Below are positions 51,657 to 60,788 of a DNA stretch of 64,000 bases, in pieces. Position numbers and translations under genes: made by a program. Source of the stretch: Roseomonas acroporae (GTDB lineage Bacteria > Pseudomonadota > Alphaproteobacteria > Acetobacterales > Acetobacteraceae). The first letter of the stretch is position 1, and every line of letters starts with the position of its first letter. Under the pieces are notes generated by a model that was given only the letters and a program-made list of their open reading frames with translations, searched no databases and had not been told where the DNA came from. Location: assembly GCF_023223525.1 (NCBI RefSeq), contig NZ_JALPRX010000095.1, forward strand, positions 1 to 64,000. Direction: 5' to 3'.

Positions 51657-52358
51657 TCAGTCCCCGTCCAGCTCCGGATAGTGCCGGAAGATGCCGTCGC
51701 CGAAGGGCAGCCGCCGGTCGCTCGACAGGTACTCCCGCAGCGCGTTCAGCGACGCCACCGCCTCGTGCAGCGCCACCACCCGGCCCAGCTTCGGCTCCAG
51801 CGTCGCCATGCGCCTCGGGAAGGCGAAGCGCAGCCCCTCCACCACCTGGAACAGCGACAGGTCCGCGTAGCTCCAGCGGCCGCCGCCCGCCAGCCAGCGC
51901 CCCTGCCATTCCAGCACGCGCTCGAACCAGCCGAGGAATTTCGGCATCCGGTGCTCGCGGAAGCTCCTCGCGCGCAGCAGCGCCGGCCCCTTCTGGTCCT
52001 CGTAGTACCGCTCGACGGCGACGGGGTGGTGCACGTCGTGCGCCTCGGCCACGAGGTCCATGATGGTGAGCTGGAGCTGGTTCACCCAGAGCCGCCCCGC
52101 CTGGTCCTCCGGCGCCAGCCCGTGCCGCTCGCCGAGGAAGAGCAGGATGTTGGCGGTCTGCCCGATGACGAGGTCGCCGGCGACGAGGTAGGGGGGCGCG
52201 AAGGGTGGCCGCTCGCGCTCGCGCCCGAGATCGGCCATCAGCGCCTCCTCGGACTCGCGGGCGCGGTCGCGGTAGCGGATGCCGCCCGCCTCCAGGGCGA
52301 GGCGCACGAACTCGCCGCGCCCGGGTATCCCGTCCCAGTACCAGAGATCGTAGGTCAT
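51657..52358 (-). CDS. Glutathione S-transferase family protein
   Basis: This 233-residue protein begins MTYDLWYWDGIPGRGEFVRL, the thioredoxin-like GSH domain with the Tyr/GRGE pattern of sigma- or pi-type GSTs, followed by a helical C-terminal domain with a segment RWSYADLSLFQVVEGL. It probably conjugates glutathione or reduces disulfides. Stand-alone gene. Confidence 0.85.
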   Translation of the reverse strand: MTYDLWYWDGIPGRGEFVRLALEAGGIRYRDRARESEEALMADLGRERERPPFAPPYLVAGDLVIGQTANILLFLGERHGLAPEDQAGRLWVNQLQLTIMDLVAEAHDVHHPVAVERYYEDQKGPALLRARSFREHRMPKFLGWFERVLEWQGRWLAGGGRWSYADLSLFQVVEGLRFAFPRRMATLEPKLGRVVALHEAVASLNALREYLSSDRRLPFGDGIFRHYPELDGD

Positions 52359-52431
52359 GCCGGCCTCTCCCCTTTTCGCCGCATAACGGCGCGGGGCAGC
52401 CGGCGTTGCGGACCGTTCCGGCCGCGCGCGG

Positions 52432-53877
52432 TCAGAAGGCCGCGCGCACCCGCAGCGCGAACACCGAGACCGGGCCGCGGTCCCGGTTGTAGGCGGGGTT
52501 GACGACGAGCTGGTAGTCCGCCGCCGCGTTGATGCCGGGCGCGAGCCGGGCGTCGTAGTAGGTCTCCCAGATGAATTCGCGCCCGTAGGTCAGCCGGCCG
52601 TCGCCGGTGATGAAGCCGATGCCGCCCGCCTCCAGGAAGCGCCGGTGGCTGCGCGAGATGCCGCCCGAGTTGAACGCCGTGCCCACCGTGTCCCCCGGCC
52701 GCTCCCAGGGCCGGCCGTTCAACGACAGGCCGGCGGAGACGGCGTTGTCCATCTCGGTGAACATCCAGTTCTGCGCGCGCCCGTCGTTCCAGGAGAGCCG
52801 CACGAAGGCGCCGAGGTCGCGCGTCAGCCTCTGCTCGGCATTGAGCAGCAGCATGTGCTTGGGCCGGTAGCCGCCGGTCGGGTTGATGGCGGTGTCGGTG
52901 ATGTCGCCGGCCAGCAGCTCGTCCCAGTTCTGCGAGCGGGTGCGGCTGTAGCCGTAGAGCAGCCGCACCGCCCCGGGCCGGTCGTTGACGTGGAAGTAGC
53001 GCGTCAGCTCGGCCAGCGCCTGGTAGCCGCGGAAGGGCTGCGGATCCAGGCTGAGGCCGTTGATCCGCCGCGCCACCTGGAAGGCGCCGGTGCGCAGCGC
53101 CCAGGTGCCGTTCTCCAGCTCCACCGCCACGCCGTTGGTGTAGCCGCGCGCATCCGCCGCGAAATCGACGCCCGCGCCGCCCACCAGCGCCCAGTTCATG
53201 AACTGGGTGCGCGGGTCGTGCGCGTAGCTGTTGTCGTCGAAGATGTCGTAGAGCGAGAGCTTGCCGGCGGTGATGGTCAGCCGGTCGCGCGGCAGCGGCT
53301 CGCGGAAGCGCAGCGGGTCGTTGTCCAGCTCCTCGGTCGGGATGCGGACGTCGGAGAGGGCGATGGTCTGGCGGAAGAAGGCGCGCGGGAAGTAGCCCGC
53401 GAGGTAGTTGGTGCCGAGCCGGAAGGCCTCGCCGTTGGGGAAGGCGGCGACGCCGGTGCTGTTGGAGATGCCGAAGCCCTGGCTGGTCTGGGCATCGACC
53501 ACCACCTCCGCCCCCTGCCACAGCCGCCGCCCGATCGTGATGTCGGCCGAGAAGGTGTTGCGCGCCAGTGGCGCCGGGTGCAGCGATCCCGCCGCCCGGT
53601 AGGGCGAGGCGAAGCCGGCATTGCCCTGCAGGATGGCGGTGGCCTGGCCGCCGAGCAGCCAGCCCTGCGCCTCCAGCGCCGCGCGCCGCGCCTCCAGATC
53701 GGGAAAGATCGCGTCGCCGAGGTCGGCGCTGGGCAGGGCGGCGGCGCCGCGCGCGGTGGACTGCGCCCGGGCCGGGGCCGCCGGCGTCAGGGCCAACCCG
53801 AGGGCCAGTCCCAAGGTCAGCCCAACGCCGAAGGCGGCGGAACGGGGGGCGATTCGGGCGCGGCGTCGGCTGACCAT
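52432..53877 (-). CDS. OprB-type carbohydrate-selective porin
   Basis: A 481-residue outer-membrane protein with a signal peptide (AAFGVGLTLGLALGLALTPA), a central beta-barrel with many amphipathic strands and the C-terminal strand FALRVRAAF, ending in Phe. The RYFHVNDRPGAVRLLYGYSR and LSWNDGRAQNWMFTEMDNAV parts match the OprB family. It lets sugars cross the outer membrane. The chosen ATG (MVSRRRAR) puts the signal peptide close to the N terminus; an earlier in-frame start would add 26 residues. Confidence 0.85.
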   Translation of the reverse strand: MVSRRRARIAPRSAAFGVGLTLGLALGLALTPAAPARAQSTARGAAALPSADLGDAIFPDLEARRAALEAQGWLLGGQATAILQGNAGFASPYRAAGSLHPAPLARNTFSADITIGRRLWQGAEVVVDAQTSQGFGISNSTGVAAFPNGEAFRLGTNYLAGYFPRAFFRQTIALSDVRIPTEELDNDPLRFREPLPRDRLTITAGKLSLYDIFDDNSYAHDPRTQFMNWALVGGAGVDFAADARGYTNGVAVELENGTWALRTGAFQVARRINGLSLDPQPFRGYQALAELTRYFHVNDRPGAVRLLYGYSRTRSQNWDELLAGDITDTAINPTGGYRPKHMLLLNAEQRLTRDLGAFVRLSWNDGRAQNWMFTEMDNAVSAGLSLNGRPWERPGDTVGTAFNSGGISRSHRRFLEAGGIGFITGDGRLTYGREFIWETYYDARLAPGINAAADYQLVVNPAYNRDRGPVSVFALRVRAAF

Positions 53878-54009
53878 GGCCCGGGGTTTAGCGTCGGCCA
53901 TGTCGGAAGCGGAACCGGCGCGCGGCGCCAGGTCCGTGACAACTCGAAGAAACATCCCGGCCGCTTCCCGTGCCCTACGCCAGCGCCGCCGCCCCGCCCG
54001 CGCCCCGCG

Positions 54010-55365
54010 TCAGCCGGCCAGCATGTCCGCCAGCAGCTTGACGTTCAGCACCACGACGAGCGCCGCCGAGACCCAGCCCAGCACCGCCTGCCAGCGCGGC
54101 GCCGCCAGCGTGCCGAGGCGGCGCCGGTCGGTGACGAACATCACCAGCGGCAGCACGGCGAAGGGCAGTTGCAGCGAGAGCACCACCTGCGACAGCACCA
54201 GCAGCTCCGCCGTGCCGCTCTCGCCGTAGAGGAAGGCGACGACGATGGCCGGGATGATGGCGAGCAGCCGGGTGATCAGCCGCCGCAGCACCGGCGGCAG
54301 GCGGATGCGCAGGAAGCCCTCCATCACCACCTGCCCGGCCATGGTCGCGGTGACGGTGGAATTGAGGCCGGAGAGCAGCAGCGCCACGGCGAACAGCGTC
54401 GCCGCGCCGCCGCCCAGCAGCGGCACCAGGAGCTGGTAGGCGTCCTGGATCTCGGCCACCTCGGTATGGCCGCCCGTGTGGAACACCGCCGCCGCGACGA
54501 TCAGGATCGAGGAGTTGACCAGCAGCGCCAGCGTCAGCGCGATGCAGGAATCGGCCGTCGCGAAGCGGATCGCCTCGCGCCGCCCGGCGGTGCTCTCCGG
54601 GTAGGCGCGGGACTGCACGGCGGCGGTGTGCAGGTACAGGTTGTGCGGCATCACCGTGGCGCCGATGATGCCCATGGCGAGGTAGAGCTGCCTCGGGTCG
54701 GTCACGACGGAGGCCGCCGGCAGGTAGCCGCGCAGCACCGCGCCCCAGTCCGGGCTCGACGCCGCGATCTGGAAGGCGAAGCAGGCCGCGATCAGCACCA
54801 GCAGCGCGATCACCACCGCCTCCAGCCAGCGCATGCCCTTGTGCTGGAGCCAGAGCAGCAGCATCGCGTCGAGCGCCGTCAGCGGCACGCCGACCACGAG
54901 CGGGATGCCGAACAGCAATTGCAGCGCGATCGCCGTGCCGATCAGCTCGGCGAGGTCGGTCGCGCAGATCGCCAGCTCCGCCATCGCCCAGAGCGCGACG
55001 CCGACCGGGCGCGGGTAGCGGTCGTGGCAGAGCTGGGCGAGGTCGCGCCCGGTGGCGATGCCGAGGCGCGCCGAGAGCGCCTGCAGCAGCATCGCCATCA
55101 GCGAGGAGAGCAGCGCCACCGAGAGCAGCGTGTAGCCGAAGGCCGAGCCGCCGGCGAGCGCGGTCGCCCAGTTGCCCGGGTCCATGTAGCCCACCGCGAC
55201 CAGGTAGCCCGGCCCCGAGAAGGCCAGCAGCCGCCGCACCCAGCCCCCCGTCGCGCCGACCGGAACGGAGCGGTGCACTTCCGGCAGGCTGCCCATCGAC
55301 GGATCGGGTGGAGCGGACGCGGCGGGGACCGGGGGACTCTCGGCGGAATCGACTCGCTTCAGCAT
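54010..55365 (-). CDS. mntH: NRAMP-type manganese transporter
   Basis: This 451-residue, 11-helix transporter has the NRAMP metal motif [10 protein letters not shown] in helix 1 and MPHNLYLHT in helix 6, which carry the Asp/Asn and Met ligands for divalent metal. It imports Mn2+ with protons. A palindrome, AATGTAGCCTAGGGATCACT, lies 32 bp upstream and has a counterpart before mntR. An ATG at 55398 would add 11 residues; I chose 55365. Confidence 0.93.
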   Translation of the reverse strand: MLKRVDSAESPPVPAASAPPDPSMGSLPEVHRSVPVGATGGWVRRLLAFSGPGYLVAVGYMDPGNWATALAGGSAFGYTLLSVALLSSLMAMLLQALSARLGIATGRDLAQLCHDRYPRPVGVALWAMAELAICATDLAELIGTAIALQLLFGIPLVVGVPLTALDAMLLLWLQHKGMRWLEAVVIALLVLIAACFAFQIAASSPDWGAVLRGYLPAASVVTDPRQLYLAMGIIGATVMPHNLYLHTAAVQSRAYPESTAGRREAIRFATADSCIALTLALLVNSSILIVAAAVFHTGGHTEVAEIQDAYQLLVPLLGGGAATLFAVALLLSGLNSTVTATMAGQVVMEGFLRIRLPPVLRRLITRLLAIIPAIVVAFLYGESGTAELLVLSQVVLSLQLPFAVLPLVMFVTDRRRLGTLAAPRWQAVLGWVSAALVVVLNVKLLADMLAG

Positions 55366-55396
55366 GCACCCGACAGCGGCTTGGTGGCGGCGCGAC

Positions 55397-55416
55397 AATG
55401 TAGCCTAGGGATCACT
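55397..55416. promoter_or_regulatory. Candidate MntR operator before mntH
   Basis: The 20-mer AATGTAGCCTAGGGATCACT is an imperfect palindrome with half-site AATGTAGCC. The half-site also appears, inverted, as GGCTACATT in the site at 55954-55973. Confidence 0.55.
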
Positions 55417-55499
55417 TCCGGTACATGGTGTTGTCCGCGCCCGGGCAAAGCCCCCGCGCCCCCGGCCGCGGCGGGGACCGGCGGGGCACCGGCCGCGGA

Positions 55500-55931
55500 T
55501 CAGCGGATCAGCAGCCGCACCTCCACCGTCGCCGCCACCGGCCGGCCGCCCTCCAGCGCCGGGAACCACCGCCAGCCCCGCACCCCGCCCAGCACTGCCG
55601 CGTCGAGCCTCGGGCCGGGGCCGGGCACGGCGATCTCGGCGCGGGCGCTGCCCGGCGCCACGGCGAAGCGCAGCACCCGCGCGGCGCCGAGATAGAGGCG
55701 GCGCAGCTCCTCCGGCAGCGCCGGGTCCGGCCACGGGATGGCGCGCTCCAGCCGCCCCAGCCAGGCCGGTCGTCCGCCCCGCAGCGGGCTGTCCAGCGGA
55801 CGGCCCGGCGGGCGGTGCGGTGCCCCCCGGCCAGGGCCTTCACGCAGCCGGCCGCCAGGCGGCGCCCGGAGCGCCCCGATCCTGCCGCGACACCATCCTG
55901 CTGCCCCGTCCCCATCATCGCCCCCCGGCAC
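55500..55931 (-). CDS. TonB C-terminal-like protein
   Basis: A protein of up to 143 residues whose C-terminal part (GPGPRLDAAVLGGVRGWRWF, followed by EGGRPVAATVEVRLLIR) resembles the TonB C-terminal domain, which ends with a strand after a Pro-Ala pair. It has no membrane anchor in its N-terminal half, unlike TonB. The start is uncertain (GTG). It lies between mntH and mntR in the mntH direction, so it may take part in outer-membrane metal uptake; this is a weak inference. Confidence 0.5.
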   Translation of the reverse strand: MPGGDDGDGAAGWCRGRIGALRAPPGGRLREGPGRGAPHRPPGRPLDSPLRGGRPAWLGRLERAIPWPDPALPEELRRLYLGAARVLRFAVAPGSARAEIAVPGPGPRLDAAVLGGVRGWRWFPALEGGRPVAATVEVRLLIR

Positions 55932-55953
55932 GAATCAGTCACCCATTCAGCAA

Positions 55954-55973
55954 AATGAATCCGAGGCTACATT
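55954..55973. promoter_or_regulatory. Candidate MntR operator before mntR
   Basis: AATGAATCCGAGGCTACATT, a 20-bp palindrome (half-site AATGxAxCC), lies 38 bp upstream of the mntR start in an AT-rich promoter patch. It shares the half-site with the mntH site. Confidence 0.55.
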
Positions 55974-56010
55974 TGGGCAAGCGGCGTCGCAGGCGCCATA
56001 ATGGTGGCCG

Positions 56011-56505
56011 ATGATGACGGTATCGGAGGCCGGGACCGGTCGCGTGGTGACAGAGGCAGAACAGGCGGCAGCGGAGCAGCGCGGCACGGAGCCGCCGCCG
56101 GCCGAACAGGCGACCCGGCACGCCCAGGCGCGCAAGGCCCGCGCCGGCGCGCTGCTGGAGGACTATGTCGAGCTGATCGACGACCTGATCGCCGCCGAGG
56201 GCGAGGCACGGGCGATCGACATCGCGCGCCGCCTCGGCGTCAGCCACGCCTCGGCGATCAAGGCGATCGCGCGCCTCAAGCGCGAGGGGCTGGCGAGCGC
56301 CAAGCCCTATCGCGGCGTGTTCCTGACCGAGTCAGGCCGCCTGCTGGCCGAGCGGATGCGCGCCCGCCATCGGCTGGTGGTGGACCTGCTCTGCGCCGTC
56401 GGCGTGCCGCGGGAGGTGGCCGAGACCGACGCCGAGGGCATCGAGCACCACGTCAGCGACGCCACCCTCGCCGCTTTCCGCCACTTCCTCAGGCGCGAGG
56501 GCTGA
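56011..56505 (+). CDS. mntR: Manganese-responsive DtxR/MntR-family regulator
   Basis: This 164-residue protein has a DtxR-type winged helix (IDIARRLGVSHASAIKAIAR, then LASAKPYRGVFLTESG) and the metal-binding dimer domain (RHRLVVDLLCAVGVPREVAE, then AEGIEHHVS). It is longer at the N terminus than most MntR. It should repress mntH when Mn2+ is plentiful. mntH is encoded divergently, with a TonB-like gene between, and both have the same candidate operator. Confidence 0.9.
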   Translation: MMTVSEAGTGRVVTEAEQAAAEQRGTEPPPAEQATRHAQARKARAGALLEDYVELIDDLIAAEGEARAIDIARRLGVSHASAIKAIARLKREGLASAKPYRGVFLTESGRLLAERMRARHRLVVDLLCAVGVPREVAETDAEGIEHHVSDATLAAFRHFLRREG

Positions 56506-56544
56506 CGCCGGCCCCGGCCTGCCGGCGCCGCGCCACACGCCCCC

Positions 56545-56619
56545 GTGCCTTTGACCACCGTGCCTTTGACCACCGTGCCTTTGACCACCGTGCCTTTGAC
56601 CACCGTGCCTTTGACCACC
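56545..56619. repeat. 15-bp tandem repeat, five perfect copies
   Basis: Five exact copies of GTGCCTTTGACCACC run from 56545 to 56619, followed by a partial GTGCC. It lies between mntR and the Bug receptor gene. The repeat unit is not found elsewhere in the window and no gene covers it. Confidence 0.9.
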
Positions 56620-56689
56620 GTGCCCCACCGGGGTACTGGCCCTGCACCACGACCGTTCACGGGCGTCCGTCCAGGGGAGAACCATCTCG

Positions 56690-57685
56690 ATGCCACAACA
56701 TCCGACCCGCCGACGCAATTTCCTTGCGCTGGGCGGCGCCGCCCTGGCCACTCCCCTGGCCGCCCCCGCCCTGCTCCGCCCCGCCCTGGCCCAGCCCGCC
56801 TTCCCGAACCGGCCGGTGCGCCTGCTGGTGCCCTACGGCGCCGGCGGCACCACGGACGTGCAGATGCGCGCCCTGGGCGAGGCGGCGGCGCGCCGCTTCG
56901 GCCAGCCGGTGGTGATCGAGAACAAGCCCGGCGCAGGCGGCATCCTCGCCGCGCAGGCGCTGCTGACCGAGCGGCCCGACGGCCACACCTTGGCGCAGAT
57001 GCCGGCGCCGGTGTTCCGCTACCCCGTCATGGCGCAGCGGCCGCCCTTCGACCCGATGACGGACTTCACCTGGGTCATCCAGCTCACCGGCTACCTGTTC
57101 GGCGTCGCGGTGCGCCCCGACGCGCCTTGGAAGACCTTCGGCGAGCTGCTGGACGACGCGAAGGCCAATCCGGGCAAGATCAACTACGGCACGCCGGGCG
57201 TCGCCACCTCGCTGCACATCACCATGGAGCAGATCGCGGGGATGCGCGGCATCGACTGGACGCACGTCCCCTTCCGGGGCGTCGCCGAGAACATGACGGC
57301 GCTGCTCGCCGGCCAGATCGACGTGATGGCGGATTCGAGCGGCTGGGCCCAGCTCGTGCAGGACGGCCAGCTGCGGCTGCTGGTCACCTGGGGCGCCGAG
57401 CGCGCGAAGCGCTTCCCCGAGGTGCCGACGCTGCGCGAGAGCGGCGTCGATCTCGTCTCCACCTCGCCCTTCGGCCTCGCCGGGCCGAAGGGGCTGAGCC
57501 CCGAGACGGTGCGCGTGCTGCACGCCGCGCTGAAGGAGGCGCTGTTCGACCCCTCGCACCTCGCGATCCTCGACCGCTACGACATGGAGGTGGCCTATCT
57601 CGGGCCGGAGGACTACGCGGCCGCCGCCAGGCAGCAATACGAGACCGAGCGCGCGACGATCCGGCGCCTCGGGCTGCGCCTGTAG
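56690..57685 (+). CDS. Bug/TctC-family periplasmic solute receptor
   Basis: A 331-residue secreted protein with a Tat-like leader (RRRNFLALGGAALATPLAAP), then FPNRPVRLLVPYGAGGTTD, the Bug ligand loop, and NKPGAGGILAAQALL. It is the third orphan Bug receptor in the window. Five 15-bp repeats end 70 bp before the ATG, so copy number changes could alter expression. Confidence 0.9.
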   Translation: MPQHPTRRRNFLALGGAALATPLAAPALLRPALAQPAFPNRPVRLLVPYGAGGTTDVQMRALGEAAARRFGQPVVIENKPGAGGILAAQALLTERPDGHTLAQMPAPVFRYPVMAQRPPFDPMTDFTWVIQLTGYLFGVAVRPDAPWKTFGELLDDAKANPGKINYGTPGVATSLHITMEQIAGMRGIDWTHVPFRGVAENMTALLAGQIDVMADSSGWAQLVQDGQLRLLVTWGAERAKRFPEVPTLRESGVDLVSTSPFGLAGPKGLSPETVRVLHAALKEALFDPSHLAILDRYDMEVAYLGPEDYAAAARQQYETERATIRRLGLRL

Positions 57686-57924
57686 CGCCCGCGGGATCGC
57701 GCCGCCCGGCCGGCCACGCCCCGGCCGGCCCGGGCCGGCGGCGGCGGCAGGCAGGGTGCCGCCCACTCATGCTCCGCTGGCGCTCCCATGGCCGGCATGC
57801 CTCTCCGGCCCGGCGCACGGGCCGCCCCGCCGACCCCGCGCGCCATGCCGCCCCGCACCCTGGCCCTGACGCGGTCCTCCCCCGGGCCGACACGGCGCCG
57901 CCCCGTAAGCCAGCGCCCCCGCCC

Positions 57925-58407
57925 CTACCGCAGCCCCGCGAAGAACGCCCGCAGCAGCGCCCCCGCCTCGCCCTCCCGCACCCCGCCCACCACCTCCGGC
58001 GCGTGGTGGCAGGCGGCCGACGCATACAGCCGCGGCCCGTGCTCCACCCCGCCGCCCTTCGGGTCGTAGGCGCCGAACACCACCCGCCGCACCCGGAAGA
58101 AGGAAGCCGCCTGCGCGCACATCGGGCACGGCTCCAGGGTCACCGTCAGCGTGCAGTCCGGCAGCACCTTGTCGCCCCGCGCCGCCGCCGCCGCGCGCAG
58201 CGCCAGCATCTCGGCATGCGCCGAGGGGTCCCGCCGCGCCTCCACCTCGTTGCCCGCGCACGCCAGCACCCGCCCAGCGGCATCCGTCACCACCGCCCCC
58301 ACCGGCACCTCGCCGCGCGCCCCGGCCGCCCGCGCCTCGGCCAGCGCCAGCGCGATCGGCGGCTCGTCGCCCCCCCGCCGGCCCGCCCCCGTCTCGCCGC
58401 CCCTCAT
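57925..58407 (-). CDS. tRNA adenosine deaminase-like (TadA family) protein
   Basis: This 160-residue protein has the zinc motif HAEMLALR (His and catalytic Glu) and PCPMCAQA (two Cys), with a C-terminal helix (EGEAGALLRAFFAGLR). These fit TadA, which makes inosine at the wobble position of tRNA-Arg, or a related nucleoside deaminase. TadA-type is the more likely call from the PCPMC and HAEM spacing. Confidence 0.83.
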   Translation of the reverse strand: MRGGETGAGRRGGDEPPIALALAEARAAGARGEVPVGAVVTDAAGRVLACAGNEVEARRDPSAHAEMLALRAAAAARGDKVLPDCTLTVTLEPCPMCAQAASFFRVRRVVFGAYDPKGGGVEHGPRLYASAACHHAPEVVGGVREGEAGALLRAFFAGLR

Positions 58408-58458
58408 GCCCCTGCCCTATGCTGCGCGCCTGCGACACCCATCGGAGGAACCGACCGC

Positions 58459-59034
58459 ATGAGCACCGACAGGCCGATCAGCGCCTTCCCCGTCCCGCCC
58501 CTCGCCGAGCTGCCGGAGGACATCCGTGCGCGCATCCTCAAGGTGCAGGAGAAGTCGGGCTTCATCCCCAACGTGTTCCTGATGCTGGCCTACCGCCCCG
58601 AGGAATTCCGGGCCTTCATGGCCTACCACGACGCGCTGATGGACAAGAGGACCGGCCTCACCGCCGCCGAGCGCGAGATGATCGTCGTCGCCGTCTCCAT
58701 CGCCAACCAGTGCCAGTACTGCGTCGTGGCGCACGGCGCGATCCTGCGCGTCCGCGCCAAGAACCCGCTGATCGCCGACCAGGTCGCCGCCAACTGGCGC
58801 AAGGCCGACATCACCCCGCGCCAGAAGGCGATGCTCGGCTACGCGATGAAGGTCGCCCAGGCCGCCAACGAGATCGGCCCCGAGGACCGCGCCGCGCTGG
58901 AGCAGCACGGCTTCACCGCCGACGAGGTCTGGGACATCGCCGCCATCGCCGCCTTCTTCGGCATGTCCAACCGCCTCGCCAACGCCACCAGCCTGCGCCC
59001 CAACGACGAATTCTACGCGATGGGCCGCGGCTGA
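58459..59034 (+). CDS. AhpD/CMD-like peroxidase-related protein
   Basis: A 191-residue protein with the CMD/AhpD active-site pattern: Glu in AEREMIVVAV, then QCQYCVVAH (CxxC followed by His). Helical. Members act as alkylhydroperoxidases or in related redox reactions. ATG at 58459 with GGAGG 9 bases upstream. Diverges from the tadA-like gene, 51 bp apart. Confidence 0.85.
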   Translation: MSTDRPISAFPVPPLAELPEDIRARILKVQEKSGFIPNVFLMLAYRPEEFRAFMAYHDALMDKRTGLTAAEREMIVVAVSIANQCQYCVVAHGAILRVRAKNPLIADQVAANWRKADITPRQKAMLGYAMKVAQAANEIGPEDRAALEQHGFTADEVWDIAAIAAFFGMSNRLANATSLRPNDEFYAMGRG

Positions 59035-59209
59035 CACGATCGGCGGGAGAACCCGCCGCGGAACCGATCGCCCGGATCGCGCCGCGGCCCACCGCCCCGC
59101 CACCCGCCGATCGGGCCGCGGCAACGGCGCTGCCGGGCGGCATCATGCCGCCCCGACGCCCCCGCGCCACCCCCACGGCGCAGCGGGCCGGCGGCAGGGC
59201 GGCGCGGCG

Positions 59210-60586
59210 TCACCCGTCGACGAGCGCGGCCACCGCGTTCTTGGCCGCCTCGCCGAAGGTCGGGTGGATGGCGATGGCGCGCAGCATCTCCCGCGCCGTC
59301 GCCCCCGCCACCATCGCCTGCGTGAAGAGCTGCACCACCTCCGCCCCCTCCGCGCACAGCACGGCGGCCCCCAGGATCTCGCCCGTCCCCGCATCCGCCA
59401 CCACCTTGACGAAGCCCTCGGTGCGGCCGATCTCGCGCGCCTTGCCGCTGTCGCGCATCCGGTAGCGGCCCACCCGCACCGCACGCCCCGCCGCCCGCGC
59501 CTGCGTCTCGCTCAGGCCGACGCGGCCCAGCTCCGGCTCGGTGAAGATCGCGTAGGGAACGACACGTTCCGTGGTCGCGGTCCCGTCCCCCAGGAACCGG
59601 TCGCGCAGCACGCGGAAATCGTCATAGGCCGCGTGCGTGAACTGCGCCCCGCCCCGCAGGTCGCCCGCCGCGTACAGCCCCGGCACGCCGGCGCACAGGC
59701 CCCCGTCCACCGCGACCACGCCACGCTTGCCGGGCACCACGCCCAGCGTCTCCAGCCCCAGCCCGTCGCTGTTGGCCTCGCGCCCGGCGGCCAGGAACAG
59801 GTGCGTCCCCTCCACCACCTCGCCGCCCCGCAGATGGACGCGCAGCCCCTCGCCCTCCGGCACGGCGCGCACTGCCTCGACGCCCAGCCGCACCTCCACC
59901 CCGTCCGCCTCCAGCGCGTCGCACAGCGCCTCGGCCACGTCCGGATCCTCGTGCTCCGCCAACCGCTCTCCCTGCTCCAGCACCGTCACCTCGGCGCCGA
60001 GCCGCCGGAAGCACTGCGCCATCTCCAGCGCGATGGTCCCCCCGCCGAGGAACACCAGGTGCCCCGGCAGCGCCTCCAGCCCGACCCAGCTCTCGGAATC
60101 GACCAGCGGCACCGAATTCAGCCCCGGCAGCGGCGGCCGCGCCGAGCGCGTGCCGGTGTCGAGCACCACCCGCTCGGCCAGCACCACGTCCCCGCCCGCG
60201 CGCAGCCGGAACAGCCCGTCCCGCCGCCCCTCCAGCCGGGCCTCGGCGCAGAGCAGGCGCGGATTGTCCCGCCCCCGGAAGCTCTCCTCCAGCGAGCCGC
60301 GCGACTCCGCCACGAGGCGGCGCGCCCGCGCCATCACCGCCGCGAAGTCCACCGCCACCGACGGAATGCCCACCCCCATCGCCCCCGCCCGCCGCGCCGC
60401 GGCGGCAAGGCGCGCCGAGGCGATCACTGCCTTGCTCGGCGTGCAGCCGAAATTGACGCAGGAGCCGCCGAGATGCCGCCGCTCCACCAGCACCACCAGC
60501 CGCCCCGCCTCGGCCAGCGCCCGCGCCAGCGGCACCCCCGCCTGCCCGGCGCCGACGATCGCGGTCTCCGTCCTGATCTCGGCCAT
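59210..60586 (-). CDS. Pyridine nucleotide-disulfide oxidoreductase (mercuric reductase-like)
   Basis: The 458-residue flavoprotein has the FAD motif GAGQAG, the redox-active disulfide GGSCVNFGCTPSKA, an NAD motif FLGGGTIALEMAQC, a second FAD segment LYAAGDLRGG and a C-terminal dimerisation domain with AIHPTFGEAAKNAVAAL. These fit the mercuric/glutathione reductase family. It lacks the C-terminal Cys pair needed for mercury reduction, so a general disulfide or dihydrolipoyl-type reaction is more likely. Confidence 0.88.
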   Translation of the reverse strand: MAEIRTETAIVGAGQAGVPLARALAEAGRLVVLVERRHLGGSCVNFGCTPSKAVIASARLAAAARRAGAMGVGIPSVAVDFAAVMARARRLVAESRGSLEESFRGRDNPRLLCAEARLEGRRDGLFRLRAGGDVVLAERVVLDTGTRSARPPLPGLNSVPLVDSESWVGLEALPGHLVFLGGGTIALEMAQCFRRLGAEVTVLEQGERLAEHEDPDVAEALCDALEADGVEVRLGVEAVRAVPEGEGLRVHLRGGEVVEGTHLFLAAGREANSDGLGLETLGVVPGKRGVVAVDGGLCAGVPGLYAAGDLRGGAQFTHAAYDDFRVLRDRFLGDGTATTERVVPYAIFTEPELGRVGLSETQARAAGRAVRVGRYRMRDSGKAREIGRTEGFVKVVADAGTGEILGAAVLCAEGAEVVQLFTQAMVAGATAREMLRAIAIHPTFGEAAKNAVAALVDG

Positions 60587-60788
60587 GCCTCTCCCTCGTC
60601 CCGTCCCGCCCCGGCAGGGAAAGCGTGGCGCGGCGGCGGTTGTTCGGCACCCCGCCGCTCAAAACGGCATCAGGCCCCGATCCCGCACCGCGCCGGGGAA
60701 CACCCGAGCCGCCCGGGCGCTTGCACCGCGACGCGGCCGGCGCCCAGCAGCCCGGCCGCCCCCACCCCGAGGCGGGCAAGGTTGGCGC

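Noticed and set aside
52645-55695. A 1016-residue open frame on the plus strand, and similar very long frames such as 15928-17940 and 48522-50402 on the minus strand
   Set aside because: They are antisense to porin, mntH, HtrA and diguanylate cyclase genes with clear families. Their products are Arg/Gly/Pro-rich without domains, as expected of GC-rich shadow frames.
56545-56619. CRISPR-like array
   Set aside because: The 15-bp units are directly adjacent without spacers, and no cas gene is near. It is a simple tandem repeat.
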